In this document: piece by piece, positions 46,182 to 54,306 of the stretch | How positions within the stretch are numbered: position 1 is the stretch's first letter | Layout: each line of letters begins with the position of its first letter | Source of the DNA: Bin80 sp965220365 | Lineage (GTDB): Bacteria; Bacteroidota; Rhodothermia; Rhodothermales; Bin80 | Assembly: GCA_965220365.1 (NCBI GenBank) | Contig: OZ244823.1 | Coordinates: 2,542,001 to 2,606,000 of the forward strand | DNA: 64,000 nucleotides | Direction: 5' to 3' | Position numbers and translations under genes: made by a program | Notes under the pieces: model-generated | What the model saw: the letters and a program-made list of their open reading frames with translations, nothing else | The model's database searches: none | What the model was told of the DNA's origin: nothing

Positions 46182-46690
46182 ATGGATGTGCACAAAAAGA
46201 CGATCGTGTTGTGCGTGTACAATTCGTTTACGAGTGAGATTCTGGACGAGCGGGAATTGCCGCATGACCTTCCCAAGGTGTTGAAGTATTTCCAGAAGGT
46301 TCAGGGGCACCATGGCCGGGTTCGCGCCTGCTATGAAGCGTCTTCGTGTGGCTTTGGTTTGCAGCGCGCCCTGGACGCCCAAGGGATTTTGTGCGAAGTG
46401 GTAGCGCCCTCCTCAATTCCCCGCCGTTCTGGAGAGCGTGTCAAGACGGATCGGCGGGATGCAAGAAAGTTGGCGACGTTATATGCGGCCGACTTACTGA
46501 CGCCGATTCACATTCCAGATGAGGACCAGGAAGCCATCTGATTGTTGCTGCGTTGTCGGGGCGATCTGACAGAAACCCTCACCCGGGTGAAACAGCGAAT
46601 TCTGGCTTTTTTGCTGATGCGTGGGTTTCAGTATCCAGGCAAGTCCCGTTGGACGAAGACGTTTCACACCTGGACTCGTGCTGTCTAGTC
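46182..46690 (+). pseudogene. IS110 family transposase, truncated and with in-frame stop
   Basis: The N-terminal DEDD nuclease domain of an IS110 transposase is recognisable: MDVHKKTIVLCVY with the first Asp, RACYEASSCGFGLQRAL and KTDRRDARKLATLY. A TGA at 46539-46541 interrupts it. The same frame goes on (LLLRCRGDLTETLTRVKQRI, then HTWTRAV) to a stop at 46688-46690, where sequence of another gene begins. The C-terminal transposase domain with its Ser nucleophile is absent, so this is an inactive remnant. Confidence 0.85.
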
Positions 46691-46874
46691 CTGCATCTTC
46701 CGCAACCATCAAGCGAGACGGCCCCACTAACCAATTGCCCCCATTTGAGTATTTGATCAGGGAAAAAGTTGGGGTCGTTAATACCGCAACCGCCTGCCAT
46801 TTATCGGGTATAATCCTCTTGGCCGCAAGAAAATCAGGATTCAGAATTGATGGATTATGGGACTCTGCAGTCAC
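46691..46874 (-). pseudogene. N-terminal remnant of an uncharacterised gene cut by IS110
   Basis: Starting at ATG 46874 the frame reads MTAESHNPSILNPDFLAAKR, then WQAVAVLTTPTFSLIKYSNGG and SRLMVAED, and is cut at the IS110 remnant. The pattern NPxFLxxxxIV...W...TPxxxxVxYxNG...RLxxxE resembles the start of another unnamed family which, as far as I recall, occurs with the two genes at 45113-46033. They would have been in the same direction before the insertion. Confidence 0.55.
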
Positions 46875-46957
46875 AACAACACTGACCGACCGCAGGGCAA
46901 GGATTGAGGGTTTAGGTACCTCAGTAAGGGAATTATATTATCAAGACCCGTTTACTA

Positions 46958-48161
46958 GTGTAGTGTCCTTATTATATCAATGATTATTTAGGGATCTCAT
47001 TCAAGGTCTTTTTGGCCCGCTCAACCTTTCGGAGAATCTCATCAACTGACTTGGTCCAGACCAAGGGCCTTGGATTCTCGTTATAGGTCTTGATATAGTT
47101 ATCAATGCATTGTTCCAGATCGGCTACCGACGTAAATACACCCCGACGAAGCTGCTTTTCGGTCAGCGTGGAAAAGAAGCGCTCCACCAAGTTTAACCAC
47201 GACGAACTGGTCGGGATGAAGTGCAGAAATATCCGCTTCTTCCGCTCAATCCATTCCATCACCTTGGCATGCTTGTGGGGGGAATAGTTATCCAGGATGA
47301 TGTGGATCTCTTGCTTCTTCGGTACTGCACGCTCTACCTTACGGAGGAATCGCAATACTTCTTGATGGCGGTGTCGTTTGTACGTTTCGCTGATTACCGT
47401 ACCGGAGGCCATCTCCAGTGCTACGAAAAGGGAAGTCGTACCGTGTCGCTTGTAGTCGTGCGTCATCGTTCCCGCACGTCCCCTCTTCAACGGCAGGCCA
47501 GGCTGGGTTCGATCTAGGGCCTGGATAGAACTCTTCTCATCATAACTGAACACGACTGCATTCCTGGGAGGATGGAGATAGAGACCTACGACATCCTGAA
47601 GCTTTTCTTCAAAGTGAGGGTCTTTACTCACCTTGAACGTTCGGATCAAGTGTGGCTTGAGACCGCACGATTGCCACACACGGTGTACAAAACTATGGGT
47701 GGTCCCTGCCTGCCGGGCCATGGAACGACAGGACCAGTGGGTGGCGCCTGGTGGATCTGTCTGTGTCGTAAGACGAATCACTTCACTACGTAGCTCCCGT
47801 TGCTTCTTGGAACACTTTCCCCCGTGGTTGCCGCCCCGAGGACGTTCCTTTGTGATGCCGGCCAATCCCTCGGTCGAAAAACGGCGACGCCAACGCCCAA
47901 CCTTGTTCTCATCGGTCCCCAAAGTCTCCGCAATCGCCTTGTTCGTCATTCCGTCCGCCGCCATCAGGATCATCCGTGACCGCTCATGCAACCGCACAGA
48001 TACGCTGCGAGACCGAGACCATCGCTCCAAACACTCACGATCCGAATCCGATAGTTCAAATTTTACAGCTATGCGCATAGTTTTTAGGGGTATAGGTGGA
48101 GAGGTCTCTAAATATAATTCAGACATAATTAATAATCAATATTATATATAGGATACCACAC
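46958..48161 (-). mobile_element. Complete IS630-type element with TA target duplication
   Basis: The ends read GTGTAGTGTCCT from 46958 and GTGTGGTATCCT on the reverse strand from 48161; similarity extends for about 34 bp. TA flanks both sides (46956-46957 and 48162-48163), as expected for IS630/Tc1-type elements. The element is 1204 bp with a single intact gene. Confidence 0.9.
46984..48126 (-). CDS. IS630 family transposase (intact, 380 aa)
   Basis: The N-terminal HTH reads RSRMILMAADGMTNKAIAET followed by LGTDENKVGRWRRRF. The DDE catalytic residues are in AVVFSYDEKSSIQALDR, HIILDNYSPHKHAKVMEW and SSWLNLVERFFSTLTEKQLR. It is complete and intact. The start may instead be ATG 48078 (MRIAVKFELSD), 16 codons on; both lie inside the element. 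It is one of the few mobile genes here without any lesion, so the insertion may be recent. Confidence 0.93.
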   Translation of the reverse strand: MSELYLETSPPIPLKTMRIAVKFELSDSDRECLERWSRSRSVSVRLHERSRMILMAADGMTNKAIAETLGTDENKVGRWRRRFSTEGLAGITKERPRGGNHGGKCSKKQRELRSEVIRLTTQTDPPGATHWSCRSMARQAGTTHSFVHRVWQSCGLKPHLIRTFKVSKDPHFEEKLQDVVGLYLHPPRNAVVFSYDEKSSIQALDRTQPGLPLKRGRAGTMTHDYKRHGTTSLFVALEMASGTVISETYKRHRHQEVLRFLRKVERAVPKKQEIHIILDNYSPHKHAKVMEWIERKKRIFLHFIPTSSSWLNLVERFFSTLTEKQLRRGVFTSVADLEQCIDNYIKTYNENPRPLVWTKSVDEILRKVERAKKTLNEIPK

Positions 48162-48237
48162 TAGATTCAGTCTCAAGAGGTTTCCGTTACAAACTTGTTT
48201 TCAGTGTACCGAAGTTAGTACACATATATTTTCCTGA

Positions 48238-50523
48238 TTATTCAATCACTTTCATCGGGGCAAATGCCACGCGGAGTCGTTTCCGTCCAAATTTACTGAA
48301 ATCGACGGTAACCGTAGTCGTCTCCCCATGCCCTTCCACACGCGTGACCTTGCCCAAACCATACTCTTGATGGTTCACCCGTACGCCGAGCTTAAAGGCA
48401 GACGGGTCCCCCGGTTGATAATTCTTCGCTGGACGCCCAGAAGCCCTAGAACTCGTGACCCGAAAACGTTGCCCGCCGTAACTGGAACGTCTGGGACCAT
48501 CAAACCGATTGGGAGAACCTTGAAATGATCCCTTCGACTGCCAAGAGCGATGTTGTCGGGTTCTCCTAACAGCAGAATCGCTCAGAGCACTGGAATCTAT
48601 CTCTCCAATAAATCGGCTCGGTTCCGTGTATTCTGCGTGTCCTCCATATCTTGAGCGGACTTTGGCCAGCCCTAAGTACAAACGGGATTTTGCTCTGGTA
48701 ATCCCAACATAGAACAGTCTCCGCTCTTCCTCAAGATCAGATGGACTGATTACTTGCTCTCCACGAATTAATGGAAGCAATCTCTCCTCCAGCCCTGCGA
48801 TAAATACTACTTCAAATTCCAGCCCCTTGGACGCGTGAAGCGTCATCAGTGTTACACTATCTGCATCAGATTTATCCGTATCTGCGTCGGTCATCAGCGC
48901 AATTGACTGGAGATAGCTGCTTAAGGTGTGAGATTGATCTTCCTCTGCGTACTCCTGAATGGCCTGAAGAAGTCCGTGGACATTCCTCAATCTACTTTCC
49001 CCGCTTTGTGTTTCGTCCAGTTCCAGATCTCCTATGAGCCCCGATTTTCGGAAAAGCGATGCAGCGAGTTCAACTAGATCCATACCCGTTTCCATTCCTG
49101 CTGTATGATCTTTGATGAGAATGACAAAATTGGTCAGTGCATTTTGAGCTCGCCTAGGTATTGGCACGCGCTCAATCTCGCTGAGGGCAGTGACCAAGTC
49201 ATATCCTGGTTGCCGTGCATACTCAATAATTTTCTGTTGAGATTTCAAGCCAATTCCCCTTTTAGGATGGTTCACGACCCGCTGAAAACTTGCTATATCA
49301 TTCGGGTTGACCAGAAGTCGGAGATACGCGATGGCGTCCCTGATTTCTTTACGCTGGTAAAATGAGAGACCGCCGACAATTCTATAGGATAAGCCTTCCC
49401 TGCGGAGTGCCTCTTCAAAGGCGCGACTCTGTGCGTTCGTCCGATAAAGAATCGCAAAATCCTGGAGTTTGAGATTGCTTTGGGCTCTTTCCCTTCTGAT
49501 GATCTCCACTGCTCGGTGCGCTTCATCCCGATCATTCGCTGCAAAAATCAACGTAATAAGATTTCCACTATCATTCTGCGTCCATAGCGTTTTCTTAATC
49601 TGATTGGCATTCTTCGCAATAACCGAATCGGCTACCGTGAGAATATTTTTTGTCGAACGGTAATTCTGCTCAAGACGTACAACTCTTGCCTCTTCAAAGT
49701 CTTTCTCGAATGAAAGGATGTTTCGAATATCCGCGCCTCTGAATGCATAAATGCTTTGGGCATCATCACCCACTACACACAAATTGCGATGCTCCTTGGC
49801 CAAGGCATAAGCAAGTAAGTATTGTACGCGGTTTGTGTCCTGATATTCATCAATCAATACATGGGACCATTTTTGCTGATATTTCTGAAGTATGTCTGAT
49901 TGCCTCTCGAAAAGCTCTAGTGGTTTGAGTAGTAGATCGTCAAAATCAAATGCATTCGCTGCCTGCAAGACCGCATTGTAGGGCATATATAGATCTGCAG
50001 CGACTTTGGCCTGTTTGGATTTTGCACTGGCCTCCATTTGATCTGGAGACAGCCGAGCGTTTTTTGCCCCTGAAATATAATTTTGAACAACGCGTGGCTT
50101 GACCATCTTCGGATCATGGCCATGCTCCTCAATGAGTCGTTTGAGAATGCGTTCTGAATCACCTGTATCGTAGATCGTAAAATCGGATGTAAAACCCAAG
50201 TGTTTGGCTTCCATTCGTAACAGTCGAACCATCTGTGCATGGAAGGTGCCCACCCACATTCCTCTGGCCATTCCATCGGGCAGGAGCTTCTCCACACGTT
50301 CACGCATTTCGCGGGCCGCCTTATTTGTAAATGTGAGTGCAAGAATTTGATAGGGGCGGACTGCTTCAGATGCCAAGAGCCACGCAATTCTACACGTCAA
50401 GACACGTGTCTTCCCAGAGCCCGGTCCAGCTACGACTAACACAGGTCCCTCAGTAGTTTGAACGGCTTCTTTTTGCCGATCATTGAGTCCCTCAAGAATA
50501 GGTTTTGTGTCGAATTCTGGCAT
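48238..50523 (-). CDS. UvrD/PcrA-type ATP-dependent DNA helicase
   Basis: This is a superfamily 1A 3'-5' helicase of 761 residues for repair and replication-fork clearance. The Q-motif LNDRQKEAVQ, Walker A AGPGSGKTRVLTCR, motif II in VLIDEYQDTN, motif III VVGDDAQSIYAFRGAD, motif IV LEQNYRSTKNIL, motif V LMTLHASKGLEFEVVFIAGL and motif VI EEERRLFYVGITRAKSRLYL are all present. The C-terminal region (YQPGDPSAFKLGVRVNHQEY followed by GLGKVTRVEG) is the PcrA-type Tudor-like tail that contacts RNA polymerase. The IS630 element ends 77 bp downstream of its stop. Confidence 0.96.
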   Translation of the reverse strand: MPEFDTKPILEGLNDRQKEAVQTTEGPVLVVAGPGSGKTRVLTCRIAWLLASEAVRPYQILALTFTNKAAREMRERVEKLLPDGMARGMWVGTFHAQMVRLLRMEAKHLGFTSDFTIYDTGDSERILKRLIEEHGHDPKMVKPRVVQNYISGAKNARLSPDQMEASAKSKQAKVAADLYMPYNAVLQAANAFDFDDLLLKPLELFERQSDILQKYQQKWSHVLIDEYQDTNRVQYLLAYALAKEHRNLCVVGDDAQSIYAFRGADIRNILSFEKDFEEARVVRLEQNYRSTKNILTVADSVIAKNANQIKKTLWTQNDSGNLITLIFAANDRDEAHRAVEIIRRERAQSNLKLQDFAILYRTNAQSRAFEEALRREGLSYRIVGGLSFYQRKEIRDAIAYLRLLVNPNDIASFQRVVNHPKRGIGLKSQQKIIEYARQPGYDLVTALSEIERVPIPRRAQNALTNFVILIKDHTAGMETGMDLVELAASLFRKSGLIGDLELDETQSGESRLRNVHGLLQAIQEYAEEDQSHTLSSYLQSIALMTDADTDKSDADSVTLMTLHASKGLEFEVVFIAGLEERLLPLIRGEQVISPSDLEEERRLFYVGITRAKSRLYLGLAKVRSRYGGHAEYTEPSRFIGEIDSSALSDSAVRRTRQHRSWQSKGSFQGSPNRFDGPRRSSYGGQRFRVTSSRASGRPAKNYQPGDPSAFKLGVRVNHQEYGLGKVTRVEGHGETTTVTVDFSKFGRKRLRVAFAPMKVIE

Positions 50524-51182
50524 GTTCAGAGGAGAAATCGAAAGTCAGCCGGAGTATGATGGAGCCAACGACAATGCTGATCATCAGTCCCAATGTCTGA
50601 CCTGAATCGTCGCATAACTGGCACTCTCAATACAGCGGAGGCATTCCACAGGAAGAAAAATTGATTTGAGTCAAAATATGGGAGTGACTTGTACATCTGA
50701 GCATATCATTAAATCGTAACCCAGACGATATACGTTGCCACAGAGCCTCATCTGGATTGCCAAGGTGCGAACATACGGAAACTCACCGCATCTTTTCCAA
50801 TGGAATGAATCAATCACTCAGATATCTACTGCAACCTCACCTTGTACTGACGGACCGCCAAAGAGTCTACGACCCATTTTTCTGGACAAATCATCCTTGC
50901 TTGAGAAAACATTGTAGATCCAACCGAGGGTACGCTTCGAGACCCCTGGAATCCTGAAATTATGTCGAACTTGGTGGCGGGGTTTAGAATAGCCTGTGTG
51001 ATTTAGACGATCTTGCCATCAGTTCAACTGTTGAAGCAGTATCGCTCCTCAACGACTACCATAATTCTGTATTCACCAAGTAAACAGCCGCGTCTTCGGC
51101 TTGACGGCAAATGGTTTATCTTCAACACATAATCAGAAAGTAAACAGTCCGCTACCCTCCACTCCTAATACTGGTCATCCCG
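50524..51182. other. Intergenic region of 659 bp without a supported gene
   Basis: No open frame here has protein-like composition or a recognisable family, and I see no tRNA or other RNA gene. It separates the divergent helicase and nupC genes, so promoters for both are expected inside it, but I cannot place them with confidence. Confidence 0.6.
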
Positions 51183-52535
51183 ATGGAATTTGCTGTTTCT
51201 GCTTCCCGTGCTCTTATCGGACTTTCTACCGTCATTGGCCTTGCACTGCTCTTCTCTGAAAACCGACGTTCAGCGAACTGGAGACTTATTTTTTTAGGGA
51301 TCTTGGCTCAGATCGTGATCGCAATCCTGGTACTCCAGGGAGATGCCATGGGACAGTTTTTTTCTCCTTTGGGCTGGCCCAAAGCGGTCTTTTCGTGGGT
51401 CAGCACTTTTTTCGTGAAAATACTGCAATTCACAACGGAAGGAGCTCAGTTTGTCCTCGGAGACATTGCACTACCTCCAGATGGAAGTACGGAACCGGGT
51501 ACTCCTTTGGTCATCGGCCAAAGTTGGGGAAGTGCAATTGCCTTTCAAGTGCTTCCCACGATCATTTTTTTCGCATCATTGATGGCCATTTTGTACCACC
51601 TAGGCCTCATGCAATGGGTTGTCAAAGCAATGGCAAAGGCTGTCTCGAAGCTCCTAAAATCCAGCGGTGCAGAATCGTTGTCGGTTGCCGCCAATGTCTT
51701 CATCGGTCAGACCGAAGCTCCACTTGTTATTCGGCCTTATCTAGAAAACATGACCCGCTCAGAGATTATGACCCTAATGAGTGCCGGTATGGCCACAATG
51801 GCTGGAGGCGTCATGGCCGCGTACATCGCCTTCTTAGCCATTCCATATGCAGCAATGCAGGGAATTCCGTTGGACATGGCTCAACTTAAATTCGCCGAAC
51901 ACCTCCTTGGAGCAAGCCTCATGGCCGCCCCTGCGGCAATCATTCTAAGTAAAATTCTTGTCCCTGAAACGGGTCAGCCCGTCACACTCGGAAGGGTTGA
52001 ACTTCCAAAACTCACTGAATCCAAAAATGTGATTGATGCAGCCGCAACAGGAGCACGTGACGGGGTTCAACTCGTACTGAATATTTCTGCAATCCTATTG
52101 GCATTCATCGCTCTTTTAGCGATGATTGATTTCCTTCTGGGCTGGAGCGGAGGCTTGTTTGGTGCAGAGTTAACGCTCGGTAAAATCTTGGGATGGGGGT
52201 TTGCACCAATCGCATGGATGATTGGGATCCCGTCCGAAGATATCGTGACGGTCGGTTCAATGCTTGGCTACAAAATCGTAGCCAATGAATTTGTCGCCTA
52301 TCTGCAGCTTGCAGATATCATGCAGGCAGGAACGATTTCACAAAAATCGATTACCATGGCGACGTTTGCCTTGTGCGGCTTTGCCAACTTCTCCTCTATC
52401 GCCATTCAAATCGGAGGAATTGGGCCGCTTGCACCTAACCAACGCCCGCTCATTGCTGAGCTAGGAGTCAAGGCAGTACTTGCTGGAACATTGGCAAACC
52501 TCATGACAGCAACCCTCGCAGGGGTACTGGCATAG
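51183..52535 (+). CDS. NupC-type concentrative nucleoside transporter
   Basis: This inner-membrane symporter of the CNT family has 450 residues and about ten membrane segments. Diagnostic sequences are SAIAFQVLPTIIFFASLMAI, the first substrate loop ESLSVAANVFIGQTEAPLVI, LMSAGMATMAGGVMAAYIAF and the C-terminal CGFANFSSIAIQIGGIGPLAP. The FIGQTEAPL and NFSS motifs bind nucleoside and cation. It stands alone; the ECF gene begins well after a 117-bp gap. Confidence 0.95.
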   Translation: MEFAVSASRALIGLSTVIGLALLFSENRRSANWRLIFLGILAQIVIAILVLQGDAMGQFFSPLGWPKAVFSWVSTFFVKILQFTTEGAQFVLGDIALPPDGSTEPGTPLVIGQSWGSAIAFQVLPTIIFFASLMAILYHLGLMQWVVKAMAKAVSKLLKSSGAESLSVAANVFIGQTEAPLVIRPYLENMTRSEIMTLMSAGMATMAGGVMAAYIAFLAIPYAAMQGIPLDMAQLKFAEHLLGASLMAAPAAIILSKILVPETGQPVTLGRVELPKLTESKNVIDAAATGARDGVQLVLNISAILLAFIALLAMIDFLLGWSGGLFGAELTLGKILGWGFAPIAWMIGIPSEDIVTVGSMLGYKIVANEFVAYLQLADIMQAGTISQKSITMATFALCGFANFSSIAIQIGGIGPLAPNQRPLIAELGVKAVLAGTLANLMTATLAGVLA

Positions 52536-52594
52536 TAAAGTTCAAGATAATGAGCCAATATCTATTAAATTAAAATTTTAACTTAGCACCCTTA

Positions 52595-52610
52595 ATATCT
52601 CAAGAGATAT
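52595..52610. promoter_or_regulatory. 16-bp perfect palindrome upstream of the ECF sigma gene
   Basis: ATATCTCAAGAGATAT at 52595-52610 is a perfect palindrome in an AT-rich region 93-108 bp before the ATG of the sigma-factor gene. It has the form of a dimeric repressor or activator site. No known consensus was recognised. Confidence 0.4.
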
Positions 52611-52702
52611 AGAGATAACAATGATCGGTGTGAATAATCTTAAAGAGACCCGTGACATCCAATAAAAATGGCTGTTGGTCACTCAACTGGGATGGTGTGT
52701 AT

Positions 52703-53323
52703 ATGGACCGAACACAGAAACCAAAACTTGAACTGAGCAAAAACGAAGGGCAAGCGGCCACTCTGTCGGCTAGGCTCTCACAACTAAGCAAGCGCTTGGC
52801 GGAGTCGGACCGAAAAGCTTTTCAGGAGTTGTTTGAAGAAGTAAACGTCACCCTTATTCGGTTTTGTTGGCGCTACACGAAAGATGAAGATGCTTCGCGG
52901 GACATTGTGCAGGATGTATTTGTCAAGATTTGGGAAAAACGGGCAACCTTGGACCCCGATAAGTCCCTCCTCGCACTCATGTACACGATGGTTCGGAACA
53001 AGGCCCTCAACCTGTTCCGTGACTCGCATTACTCAGACGGGATAGACGCAGATGATGTCGCAACTGAAAATGATCCTGCCCCCGATGAGCAAGTTGACTT
53101 TGGCATGCTTGAAGAACATGTCCGTCAGTGGATTGACAGTCTCCCCCCTCGCCGCCGCCAAGCCTTTAAGCTTAGTCGTTTCGAGGGACTCACACACGCA
53201 GAGATCGCAACTGTCATGAATCTTACACCTCGGACCGTAAATACACATGTAATGCTCGCTTTACGAGATCTCCGTACGAAATTGCAGGCATTGCAAAAAG
53301 ATCACCAAGTGCATGAACACTGA
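52703..53323 (+). CDS. ECF-type RNA polymerase sigma factor
   Basis: This sigma-70 family protein of the extracytoplasmic-function type, about 206 residues, has region 2 (FCWRYTKDEDASRDIVQDVF, VKIWEKR) and region 4 (LPPRRRQAFKLSRFEGLTHA, EIATVMNLTPRTVNTHV). ATG 52703 was chosen; a GTG at 52652 would add 17 residues. It overlaps the FecR gene by 11 bp. In the FecIR-type cascade, ligand binding by the TonB receptor releases this sigma factor through the FecR protein. Confidence 0.93.
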   Translation: MDRTQKPKLELSKNEGQAATLSARLSQLSKRLAESDRKAFQELFEEVNVTLIRFCWRYTKDEDASRDIVQDVFVKIWEKRATLDPDKSLLALMYTMVRNKALNLFRDSHYSDGIDADDVATENDPAPDEQVDFGMLEEHVRQWIDSLPPRRRQAFKLSRFEGLTHAEIATVMNLTPRTVNTHVMLALRDLRTKLQALQKDHQVHEH

Positions 53324-54251
53324 TCCTAATTCCTCTCTGCCCGACGAAATTCTAGACCATCTGGATTTCTCTGAAATCCCCGACACCCTGACGGTGTGGC
53401 AGCTTGCGGCAACCTATTATGACAGTGAACCCCCCGCACAAGAATTTGAGGGCGTCGGTAGTGACATGTGGCCACTGATCCAGCGAGCCACGAGACCTGC
53501 CTACATGCGAGTTGTTACGTGGCCTCGCGTTGCTCTGGCTGCGTGTATTGCGCTGGTCATAGCCGTTGGAATTACGCTCACACAGCCCACTTCCGTTTTT
53601 GTCCCGTATGGTGAGCAGCTTACACATCAATTACCTGATGGGAGCACCGTACTGCTCAACAGTGGCACACGTATTGAATACAGTAGGAATTTTGGAGAAT
53701 CATCCCGGGAATTGACCCTGCAAGAGGGAGAAATTTTCCTTGACGTAGAATATAATTCAGCCCCATTTGTCGTTGAGACCTTTGACGCCCAGGCGAGCGT
53801 ACTGGGTACATCGTTTAATATTCGGTCCTGGCCTGATGAGCTTAATGCAGCTACCGATATAACCGTTGAATCAGGACAGGTTCAGGTAGATCCTCGCGGT
53901 GGTGCCGACTTAGCTGTGGTTTTGACGGCTGGACAGTCAGCCAGAATACAGCCCGTCGGCCAGCGCCCCCTGGTGGTCACACAAAAGGCCGAGGCATCAA
54001 TGGAAAACTATGCATGGGTCAATGGCGGCTTCAAGTTTTCTGATCAGCCCCTCGGAAAAGTTGTCCAAGAAATCGAACGGCGCTATGATATGGAGATTAC
54101 ACTCGAGCCGCCGAGCCTTGAATCTTTGTCTATTGGGATCCTCAAAGAGTCTCCTGAAACGGCTGAAGAAATCATTCGGGACATTTGCGCGTTACAGTCG
54201 AACTGTGAGTATCGTGCAGTTTCGAATGGGTTTTTGCTTACTCCGCGCTAA
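53313..54251 (+). CDS. FecR-type transmembrane anti-sigma sensor
   Basis: This protein of 312 residues has one membrane helix (VALAACIALVIAVGITLT). The FecR domain follows (YGEQLTHQLPDGSTVLLNSG, RELTLQEGEIFLDVEYNSAP, ASVLGTSFNIRSW), then a DUF4974-like C-terminal domain (FKFSDQPLGKVVQEIERRYD and so on) usual in Bacteroidota. It relays the signal from the outer-membrane receptor to the ECF sigma factor encoded just upstream. The receptor gene starts 55 bp after it. Confidence 0.93.
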   Translation: MNTDPNSSLPDEILDHLDFSEIPDTLTVWQLAATYYDSEPPAQEFEGVGSDMWPLIQRATRPAYMRVVTWPRVALAACIALVIAVGITLTQPTSVFVPYGEQLTHQLPDGSTVLLNSGTRIEYSRNFGESSRELTLQEGEIFLDVEYNSAPFVVETFDAQASVLGTSFNIRSWPDELNAATDITVESGQVQVDPRGGADLAVVLTAGQSARIQPVGQRPLVVTQKAEASMENYAWVNGGFKFSDQPLGKVVQEIERRYDMEITLEPPSLESLSIGILKESPETAEEIIRDICALQSNCEYRAVSNGFLLTPR

Positions 54252-54306
54252 TCCTCCATCCGTCACGCACGAGAATCGTCTTCTAAAAAGTCGTTAGCCT
54301 TGTTTC

